A stretch of DNA of 64,000 bases from NCBI GenBank assembly GCA_027491155.1, contig JAIXWR010000034.1, positions 124,001 through 188,000 on the forward strand, written 5' to 3'. Positions 1-8,526 of the stretch are shown in pieces. Position 1 is the first letter of the stretch, and the number at the start of each line of letters is the position of its first letter. The notes beneath the pieces were generated by a model, which did not search any database, had not been told where the DNA came from, and saw only the letters and a program-made list of their open reading frames with translations. Origin of the DNA: Verrucomicrobiaceae bacterium. Lineage in GTDB: Bacteria > Verrucomicrobiota > Verrucomicrobiia > Verrucomicrobiales > Akkermansiaceae. The translations under genes were made by a program, and so were the position numbers.

Positions 1-1445
1 TCCCGCGGCTGCCCCCGACCGCCGGCCCGCCGCCAATGCACCGGCACCGAACGCCCGGGCACAAGGCGCCCTTCACCGAGTTTCATTTCGTAACGCGGCG
101 AGAACAGGGCCACGAAGCAGTAGAGCGCGCCACAGGCGAGCCCGATGCCGATCACCACGAACGGGATCATGAACAGCCCCAGCCCGCCGCCGAAAATCCG
201 GCCCATCCCCGAGCCGTCGGACAGCCCCGACCAGGCATCCCGCACGCCGAACGAGATGATGCCGTTCCAGAACAGGGCGAAGATCGTGAGGAAAATGAAC
301 GCCGCCCAGCGCGAGCCGCCGACCTTGATCCATTCGCCGCCCACCGCCGGCGCAGGTTGGCCGGGCACCCGCGCCGCCGCCGCACGCCTGGCCAGCGGGC
401 GCGACACGGAATTCCCCTCGCGGCGCTTCTTGAAATACCACCACAGCCCGCCGAAACCGATCGACATGAACGGCAGCGGGAACAGGAAGAACAGCCCCCA
501 CCAGCCCGGATTCCGCTGCACCACCGCGCGCCACGGTTCCTCCGGATCGACGAACACCGTCAAGGCCGACCCGGGCGGATAGCCGCGGACCACCTCCCGC
601 TTGCCCGCGGAGCCGGACGAACTGCCGCCGATCAGATCGTAGCGGTTCGAGCGATACTCGCGGCCGTCGAAGTTGTAGCGGTAGAAAAGATCCACCGCAT
701 ACGTGGAGCCATCGTCGCCGTCCTTCTCGACCACGCGCGACCAGATCACCGTGGCCGGCGTTTCCTGCCAGCCGCGCATCGACACCCACTCGATCGCCTT
801 CGGCAGCATCAGCCCGCCGAACATCCCGAGCCCGGCCAGGCCGAACATCACGAAAAGCACCACGACCACGCAGCCCGAGGCTCCGTCTCCGCCCTTCTCC
901 GATCGCGGCGTCCGCGTCTGCTTGCCGGAAAACCCGCCGAAAACCATCGCCAGCCCGATCAGCACGAAAAACCCGCCGAACAGGGCGAAGATCCCGCCGA
1001 ACACGACCTGGCCCATGCCGCTTCCCAACAGCGAGGCATCGGCCGGATCCGCGGGATTCACCCGGCATTCCGCCGCCACGCCCTGGATCCGCTCCAGCGG
1101 ACCCTCGGGCCCCTGCCCCAACTCCTCGCGGATCTCCGCGAGATCTTCGTAATCGTCCACTCCCTTCTTCTCCGGCCACAAGCGGGTGCCCGTGTATTCC
1201 CGGCCGTCGACCACGTAGCGGAAGACCAGATCCGGCTGGAACGGCGGCTTGCTCCCTTGGTCGGCTCGGATCTCGAAGCGGTCGATCAGGCAAGGCACGC
1301 GGTCCCGCTTCCACGTCGAGAATTCCTTCCCGACCGAACTCAACCCGACCCCGACGAAGATCGAGCTGAAGGCGGTCCACACGATCCCGAACAGCACCAG
1401 GCTCCACGAGCGCCGGCCGCTTGCATCGGTAATCTTCAGGGACAC
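1..1445 (-). CDS. DUF3592 domain membrane protein, C-terminus cut by window edge
   Basis: Reading the minus strand from a GTG at 1445 gives an open frame to the window edge (about 481 codons). The in-frame stop TAG lies only four codons upstream, so this GTG is the only plausible start. The protein has an N-terminal membrane segment (about residues 13-33), further hydrophobic segments near 150-210, 310-330 and 370-425, and two soluble parts with the DUF3592 pattern: a RYxVDGREYTG stretch followed later by RYNFDGREYRSNRY and YPPGSALTVFVDPEEP. The repeated module is typical of DUF3592 proteins, whose function is unknown. It lies 43 bp downstream of rdgB on the same strand and is probably cotranscribed. 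Other frames here are also open because of the high GC content, but only this one gives a coherent membrane protein. Confidence 0.8.
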   Translation of the reverse strand, partial: MSLKITDASGRRSWSLVLFGIVWTAFSSIFVGVGLSSVGKEFSTWKRDRVPCLIDRFEIRADQGSKPPFQPDLVFRYVVDGREYTGTRLWPEKKGVDDYEDLAEIREELGQGPEGPLERIQGVAAECRVNPADPADASLLGSGMGQVVFGGIFALFGGFFVLIGLAMVFGGFSGKQTRTPRSEKGGDGASGCVVVVLFVMFGLAGLGMFGGLMLPKAIEWVSMRGWQETPATVIWSRVVEKDGDDGSTYAVDLFYRYNFDGREYRSNRYDLIGGSSSGSAGKREVVRGYPPGSALTVFVDPEEPWRAVVQRNPGWWGLFFLFPLPFMSIGFGGLWWYFKKRREGNSVSRPLARRAAAARVPGQPAPAVGGEWIKVGGSRWAAFIFLTIFALFWNGIISFGVRDAWSGLSDGSGMGRIFGGGLGLFMIPFVVIGIGLACGALYCFVALFSPRYEMKLGEGRLVPGRSVPVHWRRAGGRGQPR

Positions 1446-1488
1446 GCGCGGTCTCTAGCAGATCCGGCCGCGCCGATCCCCTCCAAAA

Positions 1489-2085
1489 TCAGCCCGCGCT
1501 TTCCAGCCACGCCACCACCTTCGCCAGCGCCCGGCCGCGGTGGCTCAGCGCGTTCTTCACCTCCGCCCCCAGCTCCGCGAAACTCTTCTCATGCCCCTCC
1601 GGCGCGAACAGCGGATCGTAGCCGAAGCCGCCCGCCCCGTAAGGCGCCTCCAGGATCCGGCCCTCCACCGTCCCGCTGAAATCCGCCAGCACCTCGCCAC
1701 CCTCCGCCAGCACCATCGTGCAGCGGAAACGCGCCGCGCGATCCTGCTTCCCCGCCATTTCCGCCAGCAGCCGCGAGTTGTTCTTCGGGTGGTTCCCCTC
1801 CTCGCCGCCATAGCTGCTCGACCACACGCCCGGCGCGCCGCCCAGCGCATCGACCTCCAGCCCGGAGTCGTCCGAAAGCACCTTCCCCGCCACCTCGCGG
1901 CTGATCGCCACCGCCTTCAAGGTCGCGTTCTCCAGGAAGGTCGTGCCCGTCTCCTCGACCGCCGGCAGGCCCGGGAAATCGTTCGCGTCGCGCACCTCGA
2001 AACGGTCCCCGATCATCTCGCGGATCTCCTGCGTCTTGTGGGCGTTGCGGGTGGCGATGACTAGAAGCGGCAGTCCGGAAGGCAT
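1489..2085 (-). CDS. rdgB: Non-canonical purine NTP pyrophosphatase (XTP/dITP diphosphatase)
   Basis: The 198-residue protein is a normal-length HAM1/RdgB enzyme. It hydrolyses dITP, ITP and XTP to the monophosphates in the cytoplasm and so keeps deaminated purines out of DNA and RNA. Family motifs are present in order: the N-terminal nucleotide-binding ATRNAHKTQEI, the DDSGLEVDALGGAPGVWSS block with the catalytic/metal aspartates, FRCTMVLA, GAGGFGYDPLF, and the C-terminal SHRGRAL. It is divergent from the thioredoxin gene at 2165 (79 bp between starts) and lies just upstream of the DUF3592 gene. Assignment is secure; the pathway role is taken from the family. Confidence 0.95.
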   Translation of the reverse strand: MPSGLPLLVIATRNAHKTQEIREMIGDRFEVRDANDFPGLPAVEETGTTFLENATLKAVAISREVAGKVLSDDSGLEVDALGGAPGVWSSSYGGEEGNHPKNNSRLLAEMAGKQDRAARFRCTMVLAEGGEVLADFSGTVEGRILEAPYGAGGFGYDPLFAPEGHEKSFAELGAEVKNALSHRGRALAKVVAWLESAG

Positions 2086-2164
2086 GCCGCAGGCTGCCCG
2101 CCGCCGCCATGCCCGCCAAGAAATTTGAAATATTCGCCTCCCGTGCGACGCCTATTGGGCAGCA

Positions 2165-2623
2165 ATGAAAGCCATCACCTACCTCGCCGCCTTCACCCTC
2201 GGCGCCGCCGCCATGGTCAGCTCCGCCTTCTCCAAGGAGTTGGAAGGCTGGTCCACCGATCTCGAAAAAGCCTTCGCCCAGGCGAAGAAGGATAAAAAGC
2301 CCGTACTCGTCGAGTTCACCGGCTCCGACTGGTGCGCGCCCTGCATCGCGATGCGCAAGAACGTCTTCTCGAAAAAGGAGTTCGTGGACGCCGCCAGCAA
2401 GAAATTCATCCTCGTCGAACTCGACTTCCCGAACGGCGACAAGGAGCTGAAAAAGAAGAACGAACCCTACGCCGAGAAATACAAGATCGAGGGCTTCCCG
2501 ACCGTCATCCTGTTCGACGAGAAGGGCAAGGAGTTCACCCGTTTCTCCGCCTCGGACTATCCCAAGGTCGACGCTTTCCTGAAGCACCTCGACGAAGCCC
2601 TCGCCAAGAAGGATCTCGATTGA
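2165..2623 (+). CDS. Exported thioredoxin-fold protein (CAPC active site)
   Basis: The 152-residue protein starts with a hydrophobic signal sequence (about residues 1-23) followed by a thioredoxin fold. The redox motif WCAPC (Cys57 and Cys60) lies in the stretch VLVEFTGSDWCAPC, and the cis-Pro region GFPTVILFD follows. It probably acts as a thiol-disulfide oxidoreductase outside the cytoplasm. The gene at 2733 is a paralogue with the same layout but a different active-site dipeptide. A strong intrinsic terminator follows at 2659, so the two are probably separate transcription units. The physiological partner cannot be told from sequence. Confidence 0.88.
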   Translation: MKAITYLAAFTLGAAAMVSSAFSKELEGWSTDLEKAFAQAKKDKKPVLVEFTGSDWCAPCIAMRKNVFSKKEFVDAASKKFILVELDFPNGDKELKKKNEPYAEKYKIEGFPTVILFDEKGKEFTRFSASDYPKVDAFLKHLDEALAKKDLD

Positions 2624-2658
2624 CGGTTTTCACCGGAGTGCTGTTCATGGCAGCCCCG

Positions 2659-2692
2659 CCCCGCCCGGCATCCGTGCCGCGGCGGGGTTTTT
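2659..2692 (+). terminator. Intrinsic terminator after first thioredoxin gene
   Basis: A GC-rich hairpin pairs CCCCGCC (2659-2665) with GGCGGGG (2681-2687), with an inner CGGCA/TGCCG extension and one bulged base, followed directly by five T residues. It lies 36 bp after the stop codon of the gene ending at 2623. Confidence 0.85.
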
Positions 2693-2732
2693 CGTTGGAA
2701 TATCCGCCGCGTTCCGATCGTCCTAGTCCCCG

Positions 2733-3185
2733 ATGAAAACCATCTTCCGCACCTTCGTCGTCCTCGTCGCCAGCGCCTCCTTCGCCTTCGCCGCCGAAGG
2801 CTGGGGCACCGACTGGGAAGCCGCCAAAGCCAAGGCGAAAGCCGAGAACAAGCCGATCCTGATCAACCTCACCGGCTCCGACTGGTGCACCTGGTGCATC
2901 AAGATCGAGAAGGAGGTCTTTGCGAGCAAGGAGTTCAAGGAGTTCGCCGCCCAGCATCTGATCCTGATGGAAGCCGACTTCCCGAAGAAGAAGAAGCTTC
3001 CCGACGACCTGAAAAAGCAGAACGAGGCGCTCAAGAAACAATATCTCAACGGCGGCTACCCGACCGTTTACCTGCTCGATGCCGAAGGCAAGAAGCTCTC
3101 CGAGGACCTCGGCGAACTGAAGGGCGGCACGCCGGAATACATCAAGACGCTCACCGCCCTGATCGAGAAGTCGAAGGCGAAGTAA
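2733..3185 (+). CDS. Exported thioredoxin-fold protein (CTWC active site)
   Basis: The 150-residue protein has a signal peptide (residues 1-20, ending AFA-A) and a thioredoxin fold with the redox motif WCTWC (Cys52, Cys55) inside INLTGSDWCTWC. The GYPTVYLLD segment supplies the cis-Pro loop. It is clearly a paralogue of the gene at 2165: both have a short G-W-x-TD-x(2)-AxAxAK lead-in and the shared TGSDWC block. The changed dipeptide between the cysteines (TW instead of AP) usually alters redox potential, so the two may do different jobs. A repeat element and an intrinsic terminator lie downstream. Confidence 0.88.
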   Translation: MKTIFRTFVVLVASASFAFAAEGWGTDWEAAKAKAKAENKPILINLTGSDWCTWCIKIEKEVFASKEFKEFAAQHLILMEADFPKKKKLPDDLKKQNEALKKQYLNGGYPTVYLLDAEGKKLSEDLGELKGGTPEYIKTLTALIEKSKAK

Positions 3186-3196
3186 GCCGGGTTCCA

Positions 3197-3343
3197 TGGA
3201 CTGCGATGGCACGACATCGCTTTGGCTCGGGGTGAGTTCCGGCCCACCCCGCCGCCTGCGGATCGGCCGGCCAGTCGATCCGTGACCGGCAGGGCGAACA
3301 GGCCGCCCCCGCAGCGAAAGCTGCGTCATGCCGCAGCAATCCA
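3197..3343. repeat. 147-bp palindromic element, copy 1
   Basis: The ends are inverted (TGGA at 3197, TCCA at 3340). Each arm carries a small hairpin with a conserved six-base loop: GCGATG-gcacga-CATCGC at 3203-3220 on the left, and on the right (read on the minus strand) CTGCG-gcatga-CGCAG at 3321-3336. Next to each hairpin is CTTTGGCT or CTTTCGCT. A second copy lies at 19978-20123 with the two stem types in swapped arms. It resembles a REP-doublet or MITE without coding capacity. Confidence 0.8.
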
Positions 3344-3346
3344 CAG

Positions 3347-3378
3347 CCCCGCCCCGGCTCCGTCCGCGGCGGGGTTTT
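3347..3378 (+). terminator. Intrinsic terminator after second thioredoxin gene
   Basis: CCCCGCC (3347-3353) pairs with GGCGGGG (3368-3374), followed by TTTT. The stem is identical to that of the terminator at 2659. It lies just beyond the palindromic element. Confidence 0.8.
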
Positions 3379-3574
3379 CCGACTTCGCATCCCGCTTGCA
3401 CCCGCGCCTGCCGATGCCACCCGCCTTCCCCTGGCACTTGGCACTTTCCCCCCTTGGCACTTCGCCGCCCGCGGCCGGGGTTTTTCTTTTCAAGGTCAGC
3501 CGCTTCCGCCAATTTCCGCGCCCCGCCGGCGGCCCTCCGCCGCTTGGAAATCCGATCTCCGTCCTTCCACGACC

Positions 3575-6115
3575 ATGTCCGACGTCCGCAAGCCCTTCCC
3601 CTTCAGCTCCTTCGAGCCCGCCTGGCAGGCCCGCTGGGATGCCGAGAAGACCTTCCGCACCCCGAACCCGGGCGATGCGGACTTCGATGCCTCCAAGCCG
3701 AAGTTCTACGTCCTCGACATGTTCCCCTACCCCTCCGGCAGCGGCCTCCACGTCGGCCACCCCGAGGGCTACACCGCCACCGACATCATCGGCCGCGCCA
3801 AGCGCCGCCAAGGCTACAACGTCCTCCACCCGATGGGCTGGGACTCCTTCGGCCTGCCCGCCGAGCAATACGCGATAAAGACCGGCCAGCACCCGTCCAT
3901 CACCACCGTCGCCAACATCGCCACCTTCAAGCGCCAGCTCAAGGCGCTCGGCTTCGGCTACGACTGGGACCGCGAGATCGCCACCACCGATCCCGAATAC
4001 GTCCGCTGGACCCAGTGGATCTTCCTGCAACTGTATTCGTCGTACTTCGACGAGGAAGCCGGCAAGGCCAGGCCCGTCGCCGAGCTGGAAGCGAAAGGCT
4101 GGACCCGCGAGCAGATCGACGCCGTCCGCCTCGCCTTCGTCCACGAAGCCCCCGTCAACTGGTCGCCCGACCTCGGCACCGTCCTCGCCAACGAGGAAGT
4201 CGAGGAGTGGCGCAGCAAGGGCCACACCGTCGAACGCCGCCCGCTGCGCCAGTGGATGCTGCGGATCACGAAATACGCCCAGCGCCTGATCGACGAGCTC
4301 GACCCGCTCGACTGGCCGGAAGGCATCAAGTTGCTCCAGAAGAACTGGATCGGCCGCAGCGAAGGCGCGGAGGTCGATTTCCAGATCGACGGCCACACCG
4401 TCACGGTATTCACCACCCGTCCCGACACCTTGTTCGGCGCCACCTACATGGTGCTCGCGCCGGAGCATCACTACGTCGCCGAGATCACCAGCGCCGACCA
4501 AAAGGAAGCCGTCGAAGCCTACATCAAAGCCTGCGCCGCCAAGTCCGACCTCGAACGTGGCGACATGAACAAGGACAAGACCGGCGTCTTCACCGGTGCC
4601 TTTGCGACGAATCCCGTCAACGGCGAGCAGATCCCCGTGTGGATCGCCGACTACGTCATGATGGGCTACGGCACCGGCGCGATCATGGCCGTCCCGGCGC
4701 ACGACGAGCGGGACTTCGAATTCGCGAAGAAATTCGAGCTGCCGATCGTTCAGGTCGTCCAGCCGAACGGCGACTCCGATTGGCAAGGCTACACCGATCC
4801 CGGCACCGCGGTGAACTCGGGCTTCCTCGACGGCCTGCCCACCGCCGAAGCCAAAGCCAAAATGATCGACTGGCTCGAGCAGAACTCCAAAGGCAAGCGC
4901 CGCATCCAGTATAAGCTCCGCGACTGGCTGTTCTCCCGCCAGCGCTACTGGGGCGAGCCCTTCCCGCTGACTTGGAAAGACGGCCAGCACCACGCCGTGC
5001 CGGATTCCGAACTCCCGCTGCTCGCCCCGCCGCTCGACGACTACAAGCCGACCGGCACGCCCGAGCCCTTGCTCAGCAAGGCCCGCGAATGGGTCGAACT
5101 GCCCGACGGCTCGATCCGCGAAACCAACACCATGCCCCAGTGGGCCGGCTCCTGCTGGTACTACCTGCGCTACTGCGATCCTCGTAACAGCGACCGCTTC
5201 ATCTCCAAGGAAGCCGAAAGCTACTGGGGCGGCGGCGACAAGCCCGGCATGGTCGACCTCTACGTCGGCGGCACCGAACACGCCGTCCTTCACCTCCTCT
5301 ACGCCCGCTTCTGGCACAAGGTCCTCCACGACCTCGGCCACGTCGGCACCAACGAACCGTTCCAGAAACTCGTCAACCAGGGCCTGATCCTCGGCGAGGA
5401 CGGACAGAAGATGTCCAAGTCCCGCGGCAACGTGGTCAACCCCGACGACGTCGTGAAGGAATATGGCGCCGACGCCCTGCGCCTCTACGAGATGTTCATG
5501 GGCCCGCTGGAACAGGTGAAGCCGTGGCAGATGAAAGGCGTCGAAGGCGTCTCGCGCTTCCTCGCCCGCGTCTGGCGCGTCGCCTTCGAGGAAAACCAGG
5601 CCGGGGAATGGGCCGTCTCCTCCAAGATCCAGGACGTCCCCTGCACCGACAAGGCCCTGCTCAAGGTCGTCCACGAGACCGTGAAGAAGGTCACCGAGGA
5701 CATCGCGAAGATGTCCTTCAACACCGGCATCTCGCAGATGATGGTCTGCACCAACGCCTTCACCGCGGCCGAGGTCGTGCCGTTGAACGAGTTCCGCCTG
5801 CTGCTCCACGTGCTGAACCCCTACGCGCCGCACCTGACCGAGGAAATCCACGCCCGCCTCGGCGGCACCGTGATGCTCGCGGACATGGAGTGGCCCGCCC
5901 ACGACGAAGCCGCGCTGGTCACCGACGAGCTCGAACTCGTCGTCCAGGTCAACGGCAAGCTGCGCGACAAGATCACCGTGTCCAAGGACGCCGACGCCGC
6001 GACGGTCGAAGCCGCCGCGCTGGCCGCGCCGAAGGTCAAGGAGCAGCTCGACGGCAAGACCGTGCGCAAGGTCATCGTGGTCCCCGGCCGCCTGGTGAAC
6101 ATCGTAGCGAACTGA
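3575..6115 (+). CDS. leuS: Leucyl-tRNA synthetase
   Basis: The 846-residue class I aminoacyl-tRNA synthetase charges tRNA-Leu in the cytoplasm. The bacterial LeuS layout is complete: the HIGH-type motif in [12 protein letters not shown] (HVGH at 59-62), the CP1 editing domain with [21 protein letters not shown] and [17 protein letters not shown], the leucine-specific and catalytic core with RYWGEPFP, the KMSKS loop at 612-616, the anticodon-binding domain, and the C-terminal [11 protein letters not shown]. Length is normal. The start ATG at 3575 gives the usual short lead to the first conserved block. It is flanked by terminators on both sides and is probably monocistronic. Confidence 0.98.
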   Translation: MSDVRKPFPFSSFEPAWQARWDAEKTFRTPNPGDADFDASKPKFYVLDMFPYPSGSGLHVGHPEGYTATDIIGRAKRRQGYNVLHPMGWDSFGLPAEQYAIKTGQHPSITTVANIATFKRQLKALGFGYDWDREIATTDPEYVRWTQWIFLQLYSSYFDEEAGKARPVAELEAKGWTREQIDAVRLAFVHEAPVNWSPDLGTVLANEEVEEWRSKGHTVERRPLRQWMLRITKYAQRLIDELDPLDWPEGIKLLQKNWIGRSEGAEVDFQIDGHTVTVFTTRPDTLFGATYMVLAPEHHYVAEITSADQKEAVEAYIKACAAKSDLERGDMNKDKTGVFTGAFATNPVNGEQIPVWIADYVMMGYGTGAIMAVPAHDERDFEFAKKFELPIVQVVQPNGDSDWQGYTDPGTAVNSGFLDGLPTAEAKAKMIDWLEQNSKGKRRIQYKLRDWLFSRQRYWGEPFPLTWKDGQHHAVPDSELPLLAPPLDDYKPTGTPEPLLSKAREWVELPDGSIRETNTMPQWAGSCWYYLRYCDPRNSDRFISKEAESYWGGGDKPGMVDLYVGGTEHAVLHLLYARFWHKVLHDLGHVGTNEPFQKLVNQGLILGEDGQKMSKSRGNVVNPDDVVKEYGADALRLYEMFMGPLEQVKPWQMKGVEGVSRFLARVWRVAFEENQAGEWAVSSKIQDVPCTDKALLKVVHETVKKVTEDIAKMSFNTGISQMMVCTNAFTAAEVVPLNEFRLLLHVLNPYAPHLTEEIHARLGGTVMLADMEWPAHDEAALVTDELELVVQVNGKLRDKITVSKDADAATVEAAALAAPKVKEQLDGKTVRKVIVVPGRLVNIVAN

Positions 6116-6146
6116 GCGCCGCCGTGGCAGGCCGGTGAGGCGCTCC

Positions 6147-6173
6147 CCGGCAAGGCCACCGCGGCCTTGCCGG
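6147..6173 (+). terminator. Hairpin after leuS, probable terminator
   Basis: A perfect 11-bp inverted repeat, CCGGCAAGGCC (6147-6157) and GGCCTTGCCGG (6163-6173) with a five-base loop, lies 31 bp after the leuS stop. Only a weak T-rich tract follows (GTTTCCTT near 6181), so termination may be inefficient. Confidence 0.6.
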
Positions 6174-6201
6174 ACGGCCCGTTTCCTTCATCCTCCCCGC
6201 C

Positions 6202-7338
6202 ATGCGCTTTCCCCACGGCCACCTCGCCTACTGCACGAACATCCACCCCGCCGAGGACTGGGCCAGCACCTTCCGCGCGCTGGACACCCATGCGATGAAG
6301 GTCCGCGACCTGGTCGCGCCCGGCCAGCCCTTCGCCATCGGCCTCCGCCTCTCCGCCAAGGCCGCCGCCGAACTGCTGCGCGGCGAGGAACTGAACGAGT
6401 TCAAAACCTGGCTCGGCGAGGAGAACGCCTACGTTTTCACCATCAACGGCTTCCCCTACGGCGACTTCCACGGCACCCGCGTGAAGCGCAATGTCTTCCG
6501 CCCCGACTGGAGCGACCCCGCCCGCCTCGAATACACCAAGGAGCTCTTCACCATCGTCTCCGAACTGGTGCCGGAAGGCATCGACGGCTCCGTCTCCACC
6601 CTGCCCGGCTCCTTCAAGGAATTCGGCGCGAACGAGTCGATGATCCACGACCACCTGATCGAGCTCGCCGCTTTCCTCGATTCGCTGAGCGAGGTCTCCG
6701 GCCGCGACCTCCACCTCGGCATGGAGCCCGAACCGCGCGGCCACTTCGAGAACACCGAGGAGACCCTGCGCTTCTTCGACCGCTTGCTGAACGCCGCTCC
6801 GGACCACGAACAGATCAAGCGCCGCATCGGCATCAACTACGACTGCTGCCACTTCGCGCTCCAGTACGAGGAAGCCCGTAGTTCGCTGACCGCCCTCCGC
6901 AACGAAGGTTTGCGCCTTTCAAAGATCCACCTCTCCTCCGCCCTCGCCCTCGACCCGCGGGTGCCGCACGCGATCGAGTCCGTCCGCGCCTTCGACGAGC
7001 CGACCTACCTCCACCAGGTGCTCGCCCGTCACCCCGACGGTCGGATCGAGCGCTTCACCGACCTCCCCGACGGTCTCGCCTCGCTCGACACCGCCGACGG
7101 CCGCGATGCCGAGCAATGGCGCGTCCACTTCCACATCCCGCTCGACGCCGCCCCCGCCGAGCCGCTGCGCAGCACCCGCCAGCACGCCCGCGACGCGCTT
7201 CAGCTCGCCGAGGAGATCCCCGGCCTCTGCTCGCACTGGGAAATCGAAACCTACACCTGGGGCGTGCTTCCCACCGAGATGCAGCGCCCGGTGGAAGAAC
7301 AGATCGCCGCGGAATACCGGTGGGTGTTGGGCGGCTGA
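6202..7338 (+). CDS. eboE: EboE-like metabolite traffic protein (TIM-barrel, sugar isomerase-like)
   Basis: The 378-residue protein matches the EboE family by its hallmark segment ENAYVFTINGFPYGDFHG followed by VKRNVFRPDWSDP, and by an N-terminal GHLAYCTNIHPAEDW. EboE proteins have an AP-endonuclease-2/xylose isomerase-like TIM barrel; LGMEPEPRGHFENT and GINYDCCHFALQYE supply the expected acidic and histidine residues near the barrel mouth. In cyanobacteria and Pseudomonas the ebo genes are linked to export or processing of secondary metabolites such as a scytonemin precursor, but the reaction is not established. Here it lies 48 bp upstream of an EboC-like gene and next to a type III polyketide synthase trio. 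No eboA, B, D or F was seen in the window. Confidence 0.82.
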   Translation: MRFPHGHLAYCTNIHPAEDWASTFRALDTHAMKVRDLVAPGQPFAIGLRLSAKAAAELLRGEELNEFKTWLGEENAYVFTINGFPYGDFHGTRVKRNVFRPDWSDPARLEYTKELFTIVSELVPEGIDGSVSTLPGSFKEFGANESMIHDHLIELAAFLDSLSEVSGRDLHLGMEPEPRGHFENTEETLRFFDRLLNAAPDHEQIKRRIGINYDCCHFALQYEEARSSLTALRNEGLRLSKIHLSSALALDPRVPHAIESVRAFDEPTYLHQVLARHPDGRIERFTDLPDGLASLDTADGRDAEQWRVHFHIPLDAAPAEPLRSTRQHARDALQLAEEIPGLCSHWEIETYTWGVLPTEMQRPVEEQIAAEYRWVLGG

Positions 7339-7386
7339 AACTCCCTCTTTCAGCATTTCAGTTTTCAGCCTTTCAGCCTTTCAAAG

Positions 7387-8397
7387 ATGTCCCGCGTCCG
7401 CGCCCTCCTCGCCACCCTCCGCATCGCCAACGCGCCGAGCGTGGTGAGCAATGTGTTACTGGGCTACCTGATTGGCCCTCTCACTCTGATCGTTGACTGG
7501 ACGCGTTTCGGAACTGTGACCCTGCCTTGGCTCGTTATCGCGGATCTCATAACCGACTGGCCGCAAGCCGCAACTTTGGCCGGGTCCGGGCTTTGCCTCT
7601 ATTTTTCTGGTAACCTGGCCAACGACTGGTTCGACCGCGGTTGGGATCAGTCCAAGCGTCCCGAACGGGCATTGCCTTCCGGTCTCTTCAGGCCGAGCAG
7701 CTATCTGTTCGCATCCATCGTCACTTCGGCTTTGGGCATTGCGTCGGCGTTTTCAGTCGGGCCGTATTGTGGGTTGTGTGCATTGGCAGTCACCGGACTG
7801 ATTGCCCTCTATACTTGGCTGCACAAGCGGACTCTTTGGTCCATAATACCCATGGGACTTTGTCGCTCGGGACTCTATTTTCTCGGCTTCATGGCGTTTT
7901 TCCCACGGCCAGAGTTTGGCCTCGGAACGAACAAACTTGCCTCGTTCGCATTGATTGGAACGCTGGCTACCGGACTTTTCGCTTACATTGCCGGTCTGAC
8001 GCTTTCAGCTCGATATGAAGGAAAGGACAATCCTCCACCTGGTCCAATTGCCGTTTCCAAAGCGCTCTTGGGATTGCCAGTTCTCGCAATGTCCTGCTGG
8101 TTCTTTGCCCAATTCCCCGTTGCCGGGCTGATCGGGATATTACCATACGTCGTCTGGCTTGTTCTCTGTCTCACTCGTTTCCGGAAACCGATCCCGAAAT
8201 ACGTATCAGCGCTCCTCGCCGGAATCCCATTGGTCGATTTCATCGCTGCCGCACCACTCGCGATCGGATTGCCCAGGATATTATGGGGGGACTATCAGAC
8301 GATTCTGATGTTTCCCAACTTGATGACCCTCCTCCTCATCCCTCTCATCGCCTTCATCCTCGGCCGCCTGCTCCAGAAAGTCGCCCCGGCGACGTGA
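7387..8397 (+). CDS. eboC: EboC-like UbiA-family membrane prenyltransferase homologue
   Basis: The 336-residue polytopic membrane protein has about eight or nine hydrophobic helices. The UbiA first aspartate-rich motif is present as NDWFDRGWDQ (Asn79, Asp80, Asp83, Asp87) followed by SKRPERALPSG. UbiA proteins transfer prenyl or similar lipid groups to aromatic or other acceptors. The EboC branch accompanies EboE, which is the gene directly upstream. Base composition is odd: the first 20 codons and the last 20-25 codons are GC-rich like the neighbours, while the middle (about 7446-8320) is visibly AT-richer and uses codons such as ATA, TTA and AGG that its neighbours avoid. This suggests gene conversion or transfer. 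The gene converges on the polyketide synthase gene across a palindromic repeat. Confidence 0.78.
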   Translation: MSRVRALLATLRIANAPSVVSNVLLGYLIGPLTLIVDWTRFGTVTLPWLVIADLITDWPQAATLAGSGLCLYFSGNLANDWFDRGWDQSKRPERALPSGLFRPSSYLFASIVTSALGIASAFSVGPYCGLCALAVTGLIALYTWLHKRTLWSIIPMGLCRSGLYFLGFMAFFPRPEFGLGTNKLASFALIGTLATGLFAYIAGLTLSARYEGKDNPPPGPIAVSKALLGLPVLAMSCWFFAQFPVAGLIGILPYVVWLVLCLTRFRKPIPKYVSALLAGIPLVDFIAAAPLAIGLPRILWGDYQTILMFPNLMTLLLIPLIAFILGRLLQKVAPAT

Positions 8398-8402
8398 CTG
8401 CT

Positions 8403-8521
8403 CCGGGAGCGCCGGTCTGCGACCGGCCGAAGCCAGTGGAAGGCAGGCTTAGAAGCTACGGGTCGGAGCGAGTGGCAGGCAGTGGAGGACCGTTCTGCCG
8501 GTCGCAGACCGGCGCTCCCGG
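8403..8521. repeat. Inverted palindromic repeat pair (REP-like), GGGAGCGCCGGTC type
   Basis: Two perfect 25-bp inverted copies (8403-8427 and 8497-8521) flank about 70 bp. Each copy is itself a hairpin: a GGGAGC head followed by GCCGGTC-tgc-GACCGGC. A single half copy occurs at 57135-57159. The element lies between the convergent eboC and polyketide synthase genes and could act as a bidirectional terminator. Confidence 0.85.
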
Positions 8522-8526
8522 TAAAA

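Larger units (their letters stand above)
3186..3574. other. 389-bp intergenic region before leuS
   Basis: The gap holds the 147-bp palindromic element (3197-3343) and the terminator at 3347-3378. It then has about 195 bp of GC-rich leader before leuS with a duplicated TTGGCACTT word (near 3437 and 3455) and a run GGGGTTTTTCTTTTC near 3477 that may be a second weak terminator or attenuator. I could not assemble a T-box or another known leader structure. Confidence 0.5.

Noticed and set aside
36-1679. Plus-strand open frame of 547 codons and a minus frame 73-1407
   Set aside because: Both are Arg/Pro/Ala-rich shadows; the third reading (minus, GTG at 1445) gives a DUF3592 membrane protein, and the plus frame also crosses into rdgB.
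3326-5902. Minus-strand frame of 858 codons opposite leuS
   Set aside because: Antisense to a complete leuS with all motifs; its sequence has no family features.
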